Origin: Leptospiraceae bacterium
GTDB lineage: Bacteria; Spirochaetota; Leptospiria; Leptospirales; Leptonemataceae
Length of the DNA stretch: 64,000 nucleotides
Direction of reading: 5' to 3'
Assembly (NCBI GenBank): GCA_026418015.1
Contig: JAOACE010000009.1
Location: 124,001-188,000, forward strand
Position numbers and translations under genes: made by a program. Under the pieces are notes generated by a model that saw nothing but the letters and a program-made list of their open reading frames with translations, searched no databases and was not told the origin of the DNA. Shown one piece after another: positions 19,286 through 28,734 of this stretch (positions are counted from its first letter, which is position 1; each line of letters opens with the position of its first letter).

Positions 19286-20233
19286 TTGAATAATAAAATA
19301 AGCATGAAAAGAGCCTATTCCCACAACGATTTGTTAACAAGTATTTTATTTCTAAACAAACCAAAGGGTATTACATCTCATGACGCTATAAAAAAGGTTC
19401 GAGAAAGGATCAGAGAGAAATTTTCTATAGATCCTAAAATTGGACACACAGGCACATTAGATAAGTTTGCAGAAGGTTTACTAATCCTATTAATCGATAA
19501 AGCCACAGTTTTTTCTGAATATTTTTTAAAAAAAGATAAGGTTTATTTAGCCGAAATACAAATCGGAAAAGAAACTGATACAATCGATCCAGAAGGAAAT
19601 ATTCTTCAAGAATGGTCACAAGAACAGGTTAAGTCTTTTGTAGAAAATCACAAAGAAAAAATCATTACAGAAATTCGCAATTTTATCTATCAAACTGAAC
19701 AAATACCACCAGAATATTCTGCCATTAAAATTGATGGGAAAAGAGCATCGGATTGGACAAGAGAAGGCAAAACCATTACTCTTACACCCAAAAAGATACA
19801 GATTTATCAGAGTGAAGTAATACAGATTTTTCCCGATGGAAGAATTATTGCTAAATTTCATGTATCTAGTGGAACATACATTCGTTCCATTGCCCGCGAT
19901 TTAGGGGAAAAAATCCATGCACCTACTTGCTTAAACCAATTACAAAGGATTTCTATCGGCGAGTGGTCACTTTTTGAACCATACGTATGTAAAATTGATT
20001 CTCCAAATTATGTGTTTAGTTCTGTATTAGATATTCTAAAAAATTGGGATAAATTGATTGTTCCTAAGGAATGGGAACAAGCAATTAAAAACGGAAAAAA
20101 ACCTCCCATAGACTTAAATTTGGTTCAAAACGATGATTTCTTTCTTCTCGATAAAAAAAATAAAATCTTGGCATGGGCAAAAAAAGTCGATCAACAAAAC
20201 TTTATATATAAAAAGGTCTTTACAACAGATTAA
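19286..20233 (+). CDS. truB: tRNA pseudouridine(55) synthase TruB
   Basis: The catalytic motif is GHTGTLDKFAEGLL, with the active-site Asp in GTLD. LNKPKGITSHDAIKKVR opens the domain, and SSGTYIRSIARDLG is another conserved block. 315 residues if the TTG at 19286 is the start; an ATG at 19304 gives 309 residues and is at least as likely, since neither has a clear ribosome site. It makes pseudouridine 55 in the T-loop of tRNA. The C-terminus carries a PUA-like extension. It sits 13 nt after rbfA. Confidence 0.95.
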   Translation: MNNKISMKRAYSHNDLLTSILFLNKPKGITSHDAIKKVRERIREKFSIDPKIGHTGTLDKFAEGLLILLIDKATVFSEYFLKKDKVYLAEIQIGKETDTIDPEGNILQEWSQEQVKSFVENHKEKIITEIRNFIYQTEQIPPEYSAIKIDGKRASDWTREGKTITLTPKKIQIYQSEVIQIFPDGRIIAKFHVSSGTYIRSIARDLGEKIHAPTCLNQLQRISIGEWSLFEPYVCKIDSPNYVFSSVLDILKNWDKLIVPKEWEQAIKNGKKPPIDLNLVQNDDFFLLDKKNKILAWAKKVDQQNFIYKKVFTTD

Positions 20234-20300
20234 GAAAAAAAAATAATTCCATACTGGTAAAATATTTTTTTAAATTGATAATAGTAAAAAGAGGGTAAAC

Positions 20301-20570
20301 ATGATAACAAAAGAACAAAAAGAAGAAATAATTAAAAAATTTGCAAAACATCCACAAGATACGGGCTCCCCAGAAGTACAAATTGCCTTATTAACAGCAA
20401 GGATTCGGGATTTAACAGAAAACCATTTTAGTGTTCATGTAAAAGATCATCATTCCAAAAGAGGTTTATTGAAATTAGTAAGCCAACGAAGAAAGTTGTT
20501 AAATTATTTGCATAGAATTGATCCAGCAAGATACAGAGCATTGTTAAAAGAATTAAATTTAAGAAGATAA
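20301..20570 (+). CDS. rpsO: 30S ribosomal protein S15
   Basis: 89 residues, the exact usual size. Typical S15 sequence: [23 protein letters not shown]-like block, [21 protein letters not shown] and a basic C-terminal end. It binds the 16S rRNA central domain. A ribosome site (agagggt) lies before the ATG. The 67-bp gap after truB may hold an S15 autoregulatory leader or promoter, but no structure was clear to the eye. Confidence 0.98.
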   Translation: MITKEQKEEIIKKFAKHPQDTGSPEVQIALLTARIRDLTENHFSVHVKDHHSKRGLLKLVSQRRKLLNYLHRIDPARYRALLKELNLRR

Positions 20571-20595
20571 ATAAATACAACAGAAAGGAAGAAAG

Positions 20596-22887
20596 ATGGA
20601 TATGGATCAAGATCAAAAATTCGATCCAACTATATCAGATGATATTGAGGATATTACAGAACCAAACCAAGAGATAATTAAAAATAAATTTGTTCCCGTG
20701 ATTGAAAAAAAAGAAGTAAAAGTTCGTCTACCGTGGGAAGACGAAGAAATTATCATAGAAACAGGTAAATGGGCAAAGCAAGCTCATGGATCTGTTGTTT
20801 ATAAATGTGGTAAATTAGTATTATTAGCAACTGTTTGTGCAGAAAAAGAAGCAAAAGAAGGGCAGGATTTTTTTCCGTTAACAGTAGAATACAGAGAAAA
20901 ATCTTATTCGGTTGGGAAATTCCCGGGAGGATTTGTAAAAAGAGAAAGCAAGCCACTCGATCACGAAATATTGATTTCGCGTTTAATTGATAGACCCATA
21001 CGTCCCTTATTCCCAGAAGGATATTTTTGCGAAGTTCAACTATTAGTAACTGTTTTATCTGCGGATCCAGAAAAATCCCTAGAAGGACATGCAATCACAG
21101 CTGCCTCTGCTGCATTAGAAATCTCTGATGTGCCGTTTTTAGGACCAGTAGCAGGCGTAGTTGTTGGTTATAAAGATGGTCAATTTTATATAGATCCATC
21201 AAGAGAAATATTAGATACAGGTGAATTAGAATTAGTTGTAGCAGGCACAGAAAATGCTGTTACAATGATAGAAGGTGCTGCAAATGAAGTTTCAAGTGAA
21301 TTATTAATTCAAGCAATTGAACTTGCACACAACAAAATTAAAGAAAAGATTCAAATACAAAAAAAACTCATTGCGGAAGTTCAACCACAAAAACGCGAAG
21401 TAAAATTAAAACTACCAGACGAAAAACTAAAATCAATCGTATATCAATATGCATACGACAAAATCTATGTAGCTAACAGGACAAAAGACAAAAAAGAACG
21501 TGCATCAAAAATAGAAGAAATTAACCAACAAACTATTGAATATGTTTTAAAACACGAATATGTAATCAACAATAACCTTAAACAAGATCAAGTTTTAAAA
21601 GATGTAAAAAACTTTTTACACGAACTCGAATACGAAGTTGTAAGGAAAACCATTTTCGAAGAAGGTATTCGCGCAGATGGGAGAAAATTAGACGAAATTC
21701 GCGATATTTCTATCGAATTAGATGTATTGCCTTCTGCTCATGGTTCTGCTGTATTTACAAGAGGCCAAACTCAATCTCTTGGTGTTGTTACACTCGGTGC
21801 TGGCGATGACTTTCAGCTCGTAGAAAATCTCTATGGCGAAGAACAAAAAAGATTTATGCTTCATTATAACTTCCCACCTTTCTCTACAGGAGAAGTAAAA
21901 CGATTAGGACCACCCTCTAGAAGAGAAATCGGACATGGAAACTTAGCCGAAAGAGCATTAAAAGCAGTTATCCCACCACAAAGTGAATTCCCTTATGTAA
22001 TTCGCGTTGTGTCAGAAATACTAGAATCAAATGGTTCTTCTTCGATGGCAAGTGTTTGTTCTGGTTCAATGGCTTTAATGGCTGCGGGTGTTCCCATCAA
22101 AGCACAAGTAGCTGGTATTGCAATGGGATTAATAACCGATAAAGAGACAGGTAAATACGTTGTATTATCCGATATTGCAGGTATAGAAGATCACTTTGGA
22201 GACATGGATTTTAAAGTAGCTGGTACTCGTAAAGGTATAACAGCATTTCAATTAGATATCAAAACAGAAGGATTATCTATCGAAATCTTAAAAAATGCAT
22301 TAGAACAAGCAGAAAAAGGGAAATTGTATATCTTAGACAAAATGGATGCAGTAATATCTAAACCGCGAGAGCAATTAGCTCCAAATGCACCTTCGATTTT
22401 ATCTGTTCAAATTGATGTAGATAAAATAGGAGAATTGATCGGTCCAGGTGGTAAAATCATCAAAAGTATTATCGAAAAAACTGGAGCCGATGTATGGATA
22501 GAACAAGATGGTAAGGTGATGATTTCTGCAACAAATCAAAAATCCGCAGAAGAAGCCAAGAAGATCATCGAAAGCATGTTTACAAAAATAGAAATAGGTC
22601 AAGTTTTTAAAGGTGTAGTAAAACGTATAACGGATTTTGGAGCATTTATCGAAATTCTACCCGGTAAAGAAGGTTTATTACACATTTCTAAAATGTCTCC
22701 ACATAGAATTAATTCTGTTCGCGACGTAATGGATGTAGGAGACGAAGTCTCTGTTGCTGTATTAGATATCGATAATACGGGAAGAATTAGTCTAATCATA
22801 AAAGATTTGCAACAACAAAACAAGCAAAGTTCAGCTAATAAACCCAAAACACAACCTCAAAGACAAGATAACAAAAAACGATATTAG
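20596..22887 (+). CDS. pnp: Polyribonucleotide nucleotidyltransferase (PNPase)
   Basis: 763 residues. Two RNase PH domains (first from about 45, second from about 350: IRADGRKLDEIRDISIELDVLPSAHGSAVFTRGQTQ), a KH domain (IGELIGPGGKIIKSIIEKTGADVWI) and a C-terminal S1 domain (GQVFKGVVKRITDFGAFIEI). It degrades RNA from the 3' end with phosphate. Unusual: the first ~40 residues form an acidic extension (MDMDQDQKFDPTISDDIEDI...) before the usual PNPase start. The ATG has a ribosome site (ggaaggaag), so the extension appears genuine. rpsO-pnp order is conserved in many bacteria. Confidence 0.97.
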   Translation: MDMDQDQKFDPTISDDIEDITEPNQEIIKNKFVPVIEKKEVKVRLPWEDEEIIIETGKWAKQAHGSVVYKCGKLVLLATVCAEKEAKEGQDFFPLTVEYREKSYSVGKFPGGFVKRESKPLDHEILISRLIDRPIRPLFPEGYFCEVQLLVTVLSADPEKSLEGHAITAASAALEISDVPFLGPVAGVVVGYKDGQFYIDPSREILDTGELELVVAGTENAVTMIEGAANEVSSELLIQAIELAHNKIKEKIQIQKKLIAEVQPQKREVKLKLPDEKLKSIVYQYAYDKIYVANRTKDKKERASKIEEINQQTIEYVLKHEYVINNNLKQDQVLKDVKNFLHELEYEVVRKTIFEEGIRADGRKLDEIRDISIELDVLPSAHGSAVFTRGQTQSLGVVTLGAGDDFQLVENLYGEEQKRFMLHYNFPPFSTGEVKRLGPPSRREIGHGNLAERALKAVIPPQSEFPYVIRVVSEILESNGSSSMASVCSGSMALMAAGVPIKAQVAGIAMGLITDKETGKYVVLSDIAGIEDHFGDMDFKVAGTRKGITAFQLDIKTEGLSIEILKNALEQAEKGKLYILDKMDAVISKPREQLAPNAPSILSVQIDVDKIGELIGPGGKIIKSIIEKTGADVWIEQDGKVMISATNQKSAEEAKKIIESMFTKIEIGQVFKGVVKRITDFGAFIEILPGKEGLLHISKMSPHRINSVRDVMDVGDEVSVAVLDIDNTGRISLIIKDLQQQNKQSSANKPKTQPQRQDNKKRY

Positions 22888-22888
22888 A

Positions 22889-23341
22889 ATGATTCCCGTT
22901 AAAATTTATGCAGAAAGAGGTGCACGTTTACCAGAAAAAGCAACACCCTCTTCTGCCTGCTATGATGTTCGTGCATTTTTACCTTTTGATCAAGAAATCA
23001 TTCTTGAACCTGGAGATTGGTTTGCAGTACCAACTGGATTATATTTCGAAATTCCACCAGGTTATTTTATTTCTGTTCGACCGCGTTCTGGTTTAGCGTA
23101 CAAACATGGTATAACGCTATTAAATACGCCAGGAACAATTGATTCGGATTATAGAGGCGAGTTTAAAGTAATTTTAATCAACCTTGGTAAAGAAACATTT
23201 GTTGTTCGACATAACGAAAGAATAGCCCAAATCCTTCTAGAAAAAGAACATCCCATAACATGGGAAGAAGTCGAAAGAAAGGATCTTCTTAATTCGACCA
23301 TAAGAAACGAAGGTGGTTTTGGTAGTACCGGACTTACCTAA
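22889..23341 (+). CDS. dut: dUTP diphosphatase
   Basis: 150 residues, normal for a trimeric dUTPase. All five family motifs can be seen: SACYDVRAF, RPRSGLAYKHG, GTIDSDYRGE, ERIAQILL and the C-terminal GGFGSTG arm. It converts dUTP to dUMP, keeping uracil out of DNA and supplying dTMP synthesis. It starts 1 nt after the pnp stop, so it is probably in the same mRNA. Its TAA overlaps the convergent DHH gene's TAG by 4 nt. Confidence 0.97.
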   Translation: MIPVKIYAERGARLPEKATPSSACYDVRAFLPFDQEIILEPGDWFAVPTGLYFEIPPGYFISVRPRSGLAYKHGITLLNTPGTIDSDYRGEFKVILINLGKETFVVRHNERIAQILLEKEHPITWEEVERKDLLNSTIRNEGGFGSTGLT

Positions 23342-24192
23342 TTTGTAGATAATAATTTATAAAATTTCTTTAAGGGTATTTTTGCTCCCGCAGCGTGTAA
23401 ATGCCCTCCACCACCAAAAAATTTTGCAGCGTCCTTCGCATAAAGCTTTGTACCTTCGACACTTCTAAAACTTAACTTTACATCATGATTTGTTATATAA
23501 AAAATACAAGATATACCGCCATATTTTTTTGCTAATTCATTTCCTAATTCTGATAGATAAAATGTAGAATTTAAAGCAGGAACTTTATATTTTTTTAACA
23601 ATGAACCAAACTTTATCCAAATCGGATCAACTTTTTCTAATGTTTGTTGGATGTTTGTTTGCATATAAGTTTTTAATTCTAATCCGCGTTGATAAATCTC
23701 TTCTTCGTCATAATCAAGATAATTGAGTAATTCTTGTGGTTTATCCAACACCCTAGCAAAAAGAAAATAGCATATTTCATCGGTTTTAGGAAATTCTTTT
23801 TTCCATAAATCGCGATCTTCTATGTAATAAATTAACTTAGGAACTTCTTTAAAAAGATATTCCCAAGTTAAATACGCTCCTGAATGTTGAAGATCAAAAA
23901 TACTTAAATAATTTTTATATTTTTTTAAATATTCCACATCTTCTTTTATTGTGATATGATGATCAATGTGTATGATCTGATTTTGGTTGAACAAAAGTTT
24001 TTCGAAATCATCTCTTTTTAAAGAAAAATCCACCACGTAAATAATATCATTCTTGGTTTCCAAAACAGGGGATATATCCTCTTGTGTGTAAGAATGATGA
24101 ATTGGCATTAAATTTACATCAGGAAATTTTTTTAAAACAGCAGCAGCCGACCCCGTTCCATCTAAACAATTTTTATGATATAAAACCCACAT
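23338..24192 (-). CDS. DHH-family phosphoesterase (NrnA/oligoribonuclease-like)
   Basis: 284 residues. DHH-family metal ligands appear in order: NCLDGTGSAA (Asp11), VVDFSLKR (Asp55), IDHHIT (77-79). A DHHA1 domain ends the protein with GGGGHLHAAGAK. The family cleaves phosphoester bonds of short oligonucleotides, cyclic-dinucleotide products or pAp with Mn2+. The short opening YHKNCLDGTGSA resembles a subfamily seen in mixed genomic contexts, so the exact substrate is uncertain. It is a single gene, convergent with dut with a 4-nt shared stop region. Confidence 0.85.
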   Translation of the reverse strand: MWVLYHKNCLDGTGSAAAVLKKFPDVNLMPIHHSYTQEDISPVLETKNDIIYVVDFSLKRDDFEKLLFNQNQIIHIDHHITIKEDVEYLKKYKNYLSIFDLQHSGAYLTWEYLFKEVPKLIYYIEDRDLWKKEFPKTDEICYFLFARVLDKPQELLNYLDYDEEEIYQRGLELKTYMQTNIQQTLEKVDPIWIKFGSLLKKYKVPALNSTFYLSELGNELAKKYGGISCIFYITNHDVKLSFRSVEGTKLYAKDAAKFFGGGGHLHAAGAKIPLKKFYKLLSTN

Positions 24193-24295
24193 AGGATTTC
24201 CTTTTTATTCTATTATCGACATATTCTAAAAATTATTATACAAAAATGTAGGACATATTTTTATGATTGTTTTTTCTACTAATTGCTTAAAGTAT

Positions 24296-24315
24296 AAACT
24301 TTTTTCTTAAAGTTT
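24296..24315. promoter_or_regulatory. Inverted repeat upstream of amtB
   Basis: AAACTTT at 24296-24302 and AAAGTTT at 24309-24315 form perfect 7-bp arms with a 6-nt gap; CTTAAAGT also occurs just upstream at 24286-24293 and again at 24306-24313. It is centred about 60 nt upstream of the predicted start site, where a regulator could bind. No known operator consensus is matched. Confidence 0.4.
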
Positions 24316-24339
24316 AATCAATACTACTAGTTAGAGAAT

Positions 24340-24356
24340 TGGCATATTCCTTGCTA
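24340..24356 (+). promoter_or_regulatory. Sigma-54-type promoter for amtB
   Basis: TTGGCATATTCCTTGCT matches the -24/-12 consensus (TGGCAC-N5-TTGC) with GG at 24341-24342, GC at 24353-24354 and exactly 10 nt between them. The only deviation in the core is T for C after TGGCA. Ammonium transporter genes are classic nitrogen-regulated sigma-54 targets. If used, transcription would begin near 24366, only about 2 nt before the amtB ATG. Confidence 0.7.
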
Positions 24357-24367
24357 GATTTAAAATC

Positions 24368-25723
24368 ATGAAAAACACAGAAACACATGTTAACGGAAAA
24401 AGATTTTATATAATTCCATTCAGTTTGTTAATCCTTTTTGGGATAATAGGTTTATTCTATCCAGAGGTCCATACACAAATAGATACGAGTAAATTAAACT
24501 CCGGAGATATTGCTTGGATGATTACCGCATCTGGTCTTGTAATGTTGATGACTCCCGGGTTAGGTTTTTTTTATGGCGGAATGGTAAGACCTAAAAACAT
24601 CATTTCTACGATATTACAAAGTTTTATTAGTTTAGGTGTAATTAGTATTTTATGGGTTGTAATCGGTTTTAGCTTAACCTTTGGCGATGATATAGGTGGA
24701 ATCATTGGAAATCCCCTCACTTATTTTATGTTTCATAACGTTGGTAGTGCTCCCAACCCAAACTTCGCAGCAACCATCCCATTAGCTTTATTTGCTATGT
24801 TTCAATTGAAATTTGCCATCATAACACCTGCTTTGATCACTGGTTCTTTTGCAGAAAGGGTTCGATTTTCCTCGTATCTTTTATTTATTACCTTATGGTC
24901 ATTATTGATATATTCTCCATTAGCACATATGACTTGGCATCCCGAAGGATTATTAAGAACCAAAGGTGTATTAGATTTTGCTGGTGGTACTGTTGTACAT
25001 ATGTCTGCTGGAATAGCTGCTCTTGCTGGTGCAATGTTTTTAGGCAGAAGGAAGGTTCATTTAGAAGGAAAATCCCATGAACCAGCCAACATTCCTTATG
25101 TTTTGTTAGGAACAGGAATGCTATGGTTTGGTTGGTTTGGTTTTAATGCTGGTTCAGCTCTTGCAGCAAACGATCAAGCTGCAAATGCATTTGTTACGAC
25201 CAATACTGCTTCTGCTTCTGCAATGTTAAGCTGGATTTTCTTTGATGCAATTCGCGGTAAAAAACCTTCTGCAATGGGCGCTAGCGTAGGTGCAGTTGTA
25301 GGACTTGTTGCAATTACTCCTGCTGCTGGTTATGTAAGTACTGCTTCTAGTATATTGATTGGTACCATCGCAGCAATTGTAAGTAATCTTGCCGTCTCTT
25401 GGAAGTCTAAATCCACGTTAGACGATACATTAGATGTCTTTCCTTGCCATGGTATTGGTGGAATTGTAGGTATGATTGCTACAGCGATCTTTGCAAAAGA
25501 TGTTGGGTTGATCTTTGGCAAAACAGAAACATTTATTGTTCATATAATCTCTACGATAGGTGTGAGTATTTTTGTCTTTGTAGGTTCTTATATTCTTTAT
25601 TGGTTTACCAACCTTTTAATTCCCATAAGAGTTACAGAAGAGCAAGAAGAAAAAGGTTTGGATATAAGTCAACATGGCGAGAGTGCTTATAGTTTAGATC
25701 CTTCTGTGATAAAAGCATCATAA
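24368..25723 (+). CDS. amtB: Ammonium transporter AmtB
   Basis: 451 residues with 11-12 membrane segments. Key features are present: the opening block AWMITASGLVMLMTPGLGFFYGGMVRPKN, the twin pore histidines in GTVVHMSAGIAAL and FPCHGIGGIVG, and GSFAERVRF. It conducts ammonia/ammonium across the inner membrane and is normally gated by a PII protein; no glnB/glnK gene is in this window. An N-terminal hydrophobic segment (about 15-30) is probably a signal peptide. A strong sigma-54-type promoter lies right before the start. The end overlaps the convergent DUF1501 gene by 6 nt. Confidence 0.96.
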   Translation: MKNTETHVNGKRFYIIPFSLLILFGIIGLFYPEVHTQIDTSKLNSGDIAWMITASGLVMLMTPGLGFFYGGMVRPKNIISTILQSFISLGVISILWVVIGFSLTFGDDIGGIIGNPLTYFMFHNVGSAPNPNFAATIPLALFAMFQLKFAIITPALITGSFAERVRFSSYLLFITLWSLLIYSPLAHMTWHPEGLLRTKGVLDFAGGTVVHMSAGIAALAGAMFLGRRKVHLEGKSHEPANIPYVLLGTGMLWFGWFGFNAGSALAANDQAANAFVTTNTASASAMLSWIFFDAIRGKKPSAMGASVGAVVGLVAITPAAGYVSTASSILIGTIAAIVSNLAVSWKSKSTLDDTLDVFPCHGIGGIVGMIATAIFAKDVGLIFGKTETFIVHIISTIGVSIFVFVGSYILYWFTNLLIPIRVTEEQEEKGLDISQHGESAYSLDPSVIKAS

Positions 25724-26965
25724 AATGGGTTCACCGTTTTGGACAAGGATATAAGGTCTTTTATCAGAGGTATACAATTTAATATAAGGATCAATCCCAA
25801 CATGAGAATAAATCGTTGCCAATAGATCATTGATAGATACTGGTTCTTTGAGGGGGTACTTCCCCTCTTTATCGCTTTCTCCAACAACATGATTTTCGGG
25901 TATCTTACCACCTCCTAACAAACAACTCCAAACTTTAGGATGATGATCTCTACCATCGCCATTGGGTGCAATTTCTGGTTTTCTTCCAAACTCAGAATTA
26001 AGATAAATCAATGTCTGTTGCCACAATCCCTCGGATTTTAATTCATTGACAAAATGATATAACGGCAAATCTACCTCGTTTGCTAATTTTTGGATTCGTT
26101 CTTTATTGTTATTGTGGGTATCCCAACCAGACAAAGAAACTTGAATAAAAGGTATTTGTTCGCGAATACATCTTTTTGCAATTAAAAGAGCAATTCCAAA
26201 ATCCGAAGTTGTATAATTTTTTATAGAAGATTCTTTTTCTTCTTTCCAGTTAAAAACAGAAATTTTTTCGGAATTCATAAAATCCACTGCCATGCGAAAA
26301 TATTCTTTACCCACTTCAATATGATTAGAATAAAAATTATTGTGGAAATTTTCATCAAGAAAATCTAAAAACATTTCGCGTCTTAAAAACCTAGAAGAAT
26401 CTAACCAGTGATATTTATTCTTAACATTCGACAAAGGTTCTTTTACATTAGAAATATGGAAGGATTTATATCTATTTCCTAAAAATCCAGCCTCTCCAAT
26501 CATACCTTCTTTTTTGCCAATGGTAATATGATTGGGGAAATAATAGTCTTTGTTCTGCTCTAATGCTTTCGCGATAATCGCGCCAAAAGATGGAGCATCT
26601 TTAAAGCCTCCCAATAGGTTTTTTCCCGTATGCAATAGATATTGAGCTCTTTCGTGATCACCAGTATCAGAATTAACAGAACGAATCAATGTAAAATACT
26701 TTAAGATTTTTGCCACATTAGGAAAGACTTCGCTGATGTTTACGCCAATGCTACTCTTGATTCCTAAAAACTGAGAGTTCGGTTTGTAATCCAAGGTATC
26801 AATATGACTCATACCCCCTACCATATTGATAAACAAAACAGATTTTATGGGAGTAGACTTTTTTCTTAAGACGGGAATTTCTTCTGCCCAAATATTTTTT
26901 CCTAGCGATAAAAAAGAAAACAACCCCATAGTCTTAAAAATAAATTCTTTTCTGTTGATTAACAT
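25718..26965 (-). CDS. DUF1501 (sulfatase-like fold) secreted protein
   Basis: 415 residues. The N-terminus NRKEFIFKTMGLFSFLSL resembles a Tat signal with RK in place of RR. The body carries DUF1501 features: FINMVGGMSHIDTLDYKP, GDHERAQYLLHTG, PFIQVSLSGWDTHNNN and NSEFGRKPEIAPNGDGRDHHP. DUF1501 proteins have an alkaline-phosphatase-like fold and are nearly always encoded beside DUF1549/DUF1553 proteins, as here (10-nt gap). The family is common in planctomycetes; its biochemical role is not settled. It is the last gene of the apparent tolC-RND-DUF1549-DUF1501 operon. Confidence 0.88.
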   Translation of the reverse strand: MLINRKEFIFKTMGLFSFLSLGKNIWAEEIPVLRKKSTPIKSVLFINMVGGMSHIDTLDYKPNSQFLGIKSSIGVNISEVFPNVAKILKYFTLIRSVNSDTGDHERAQYLLHTGKNLLGGFKDAPSFGAIIAKALEQNKDYYFPNHITIGKKEGMIGEAGFLGNRYKSFHISNVKEPLSNVKNKYHWLDSSRFLRREMFLDFLDENFHNNFYSNHIEVGKEYFRMAVDFMNSEKISVFNWKEEKESSIKNYTTSDFGIALLIAKRCIREQIPFIQVSLSGWDTHNNNKERIQKLANEVDLPLYHFVNELKSEGLWQQTLIYLNSEFGRKPEIAPNGDGRDHHPKVWSCLLGGGKIPENHVVGESDKEGKYPLKEPVSINDLLATIYSHVGIDPYIKLYTSDKRPYILVQNGEPIL

Positions 26966-26975
26966 AAATCATCCT

Positions 26976-28712
26976 TTAATGAATGTATAAAAATTCTTTG
27001 GATTGAATGATGCTCCACAAAAAGTCTTCTACTTCGTCTACGCGATATCGATTTTCTTTGGTAAAATATTTCGATTGATAAAGAGATCTTAATCGATCTT
27101 TTTCGATAGATGTCATTGGTCTAGAAAGTAAATTGATAAACAAATAATCAAAGACATCCATCATCGATTTGTTTTGTTCGTAAATATTTTTTAGCGTATC
27201 TTTTTTTGGAGCATTCATAACAATGTTAAAAGATAAATTCCCATTCATTAAGGTAAGAACTTGATCCAAATCCATCGTATTTTTGGTAGAATCTATATCA
27301 TCTCTACTTCCAGCTCCGAAGATAGCCAAAAATGTATTGGAATAAGGTGGTTGTTCAAACTCACAAGCATTGGAATAACTTTTTTTGTTTTCTTGGGGAA
27401 CAAGATATTGCTTATTACCAACAAAATCATCGATGATGGGTTGGTTCGATTGGATCACTAAATTTCTTTCCCAAACATGGGTAACCTCTCCCAATGTTGA
27501 ACCTTGTATTAAAGAATTGAATAGTTGAGCATAATCCATTCGAACAGCTGGGAAATAAATCAATGGATTCTCTTTATCGATATCTCTCGGATTAGCAGAT
27601 CTTCTCTGGTAAGCCTTCGATGTAACAATAACATAAATCAAATCTTTTATTCTGTATTTTTTTTCTACAAAAATTTTATCTAATAAGTCTAAGATTTCTG
27701 GATGTTGGATTTTTGTTTTATCATTCCAATTATCTAATGGATAAAAAAAACTCCATCCCATTAATTTAGTCCAGATTCGATTGATGATTACTTTTCTAAA
27801 TCGCTCTTGACGGACTAACCAATCTGCAAAAATTTCTCGAAGATCCTCGTTTTTAACAGAAACAATGGTGCCATCGGGTAATCGAGGTTTGACTATATCT
27901 CCACCCGGTTTATTATCTAAGACGGGGAACCTTAAACCTAATTCTTTTTCGATGGATACTGTTGCATAAGGCAGTTTATTTTGATCTTTATTGGGGATTT
28001 TGTTCCATTCGTGAATCTTTTTTTTGTATTCGTCTTGTAGGTGGGCTGGTAAATCTTGAATCCTTTCCCGCGGAATAAAATCATAAGAATAATTTCTTAT
28101 GTATACTTGACCAAAAAACGCTGCTAAACCATAATACTCCCTTTGGGTAAAATTCTCGAAGGGATGATCGTGGCAACGGGCACAAGATAGTCTTTTTCCA
28201 TAAAATGCACGCGAAACATATTCAGCAACTTCTAATGGATCTGCATTATCCCTTAGGTAAAAGTTAACAGCTGGATTTTTGTCTGGACTTCCCAACGATG
28301 TCAAAAGTTCTCTAACGAATTGATCATAAGGCTTATTTTGATCCAAAGAGTCTGCAATGTATTTATAATAACTTGCATAAGAAGAATTTCTTATTTTGGT
28401 TTTTTCTCTTAATAAATCTCCAAAATATAAAGACCAATAATTAGCAAAATCAGAAGATTTTAGAAAAATCCTAGCATAGTAATTTACCAGTTCGTCTTTA
28501 TTTTTAAAGTTTTTTATGTATTGGACTTCTTGATAATTGGGTATTTTGCCGCGTAAATGCAAAGATAATCTTCGAACAATACTGTAAGAATCTGCTTCTT
28601 GAATGTTTCCAAATTTTTGTTGGTAGATAATATCAATTGGATTTTCGCACAACAAATAACTAATCGAAAAAAAATACAACAAGAAAAGAATGATTTTTTT
28701 CATCACAAACAT
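26976..28712 (-). CDS. DUF1549/DUF1553 secreted protein
   Basis: 578 residues with a signal peptide (MKKIILFLLYFFSISYLLC; an ATG at 28703 may be the true start). DUF1549 spans about 30-240 and has a CxxCH-like motif, LSCARCHDHPFENF, typical of this family. DUF1553 spans about 290-560, with RKVIINRIWTKLMGW, TSKAYQRRS and TLMNGNLSF. Longer relatives carry an N-terminal cytochrome c (PSCyt1) domain; here it is missing, leaving only the one CARCH motif. It pairs with the DUF1501 gene. The role is unknown; a link to sugar or metal chemistry in the periplasm is speculation. Confidence 0.88.
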   Translation of the reverse strand: MFVMKKIILFLLYFFSISYLLCENPIDIIYQQKFGNIQEADSYSIVRRLSLHLRGKIPNYQEVQYIKNFKNKDELVNYYARIFLKSSDFANYWSLYFGDLLREKTKIRNSSYASYYKYIADSLDQNKPYDQFVRELLTSLGSPDKNPAVNFYLRDNADPLEVAEYVSRAFYGKRLSCARCHDHPFENFTQREYYGLAAFFGQVYIRNYSYDFIPRERIQDLPAHLQDEYKKKIHEWNKIPNKDQNKLPYATVSIEKELGLRFPVLDNKPGGDIVKPRLPDGTIVSVKNEDLREIFADWLVRQERFRKVIINRIWTKLMGWSFFYPLDNWNDKTKIQHPEILDLLDKIFVEKKYRIKDLIYVIVTSKAYQRRSANPRDIDKENPLIYFPAVRMDYAQLFNSLIQGSTLGEVTHVWERNLVIQSNQPIIDDFVGNKQYLVPQENKKSYSNACEFEQPPYSNTFLAIFGAGSRDDIDSTKNTMDLDQVLTLMNGNLSFNIVMNAPKKDTLKNIYEQNKSMMDVFDYLFINLLSRPMTSIEKDRLRSLYQSKYFTKENRYRVDEVEDFLWSIIQSKEFLYIH

Positions 28713-28734
28713 TAGAAAAATTTTTTTACAAAAA

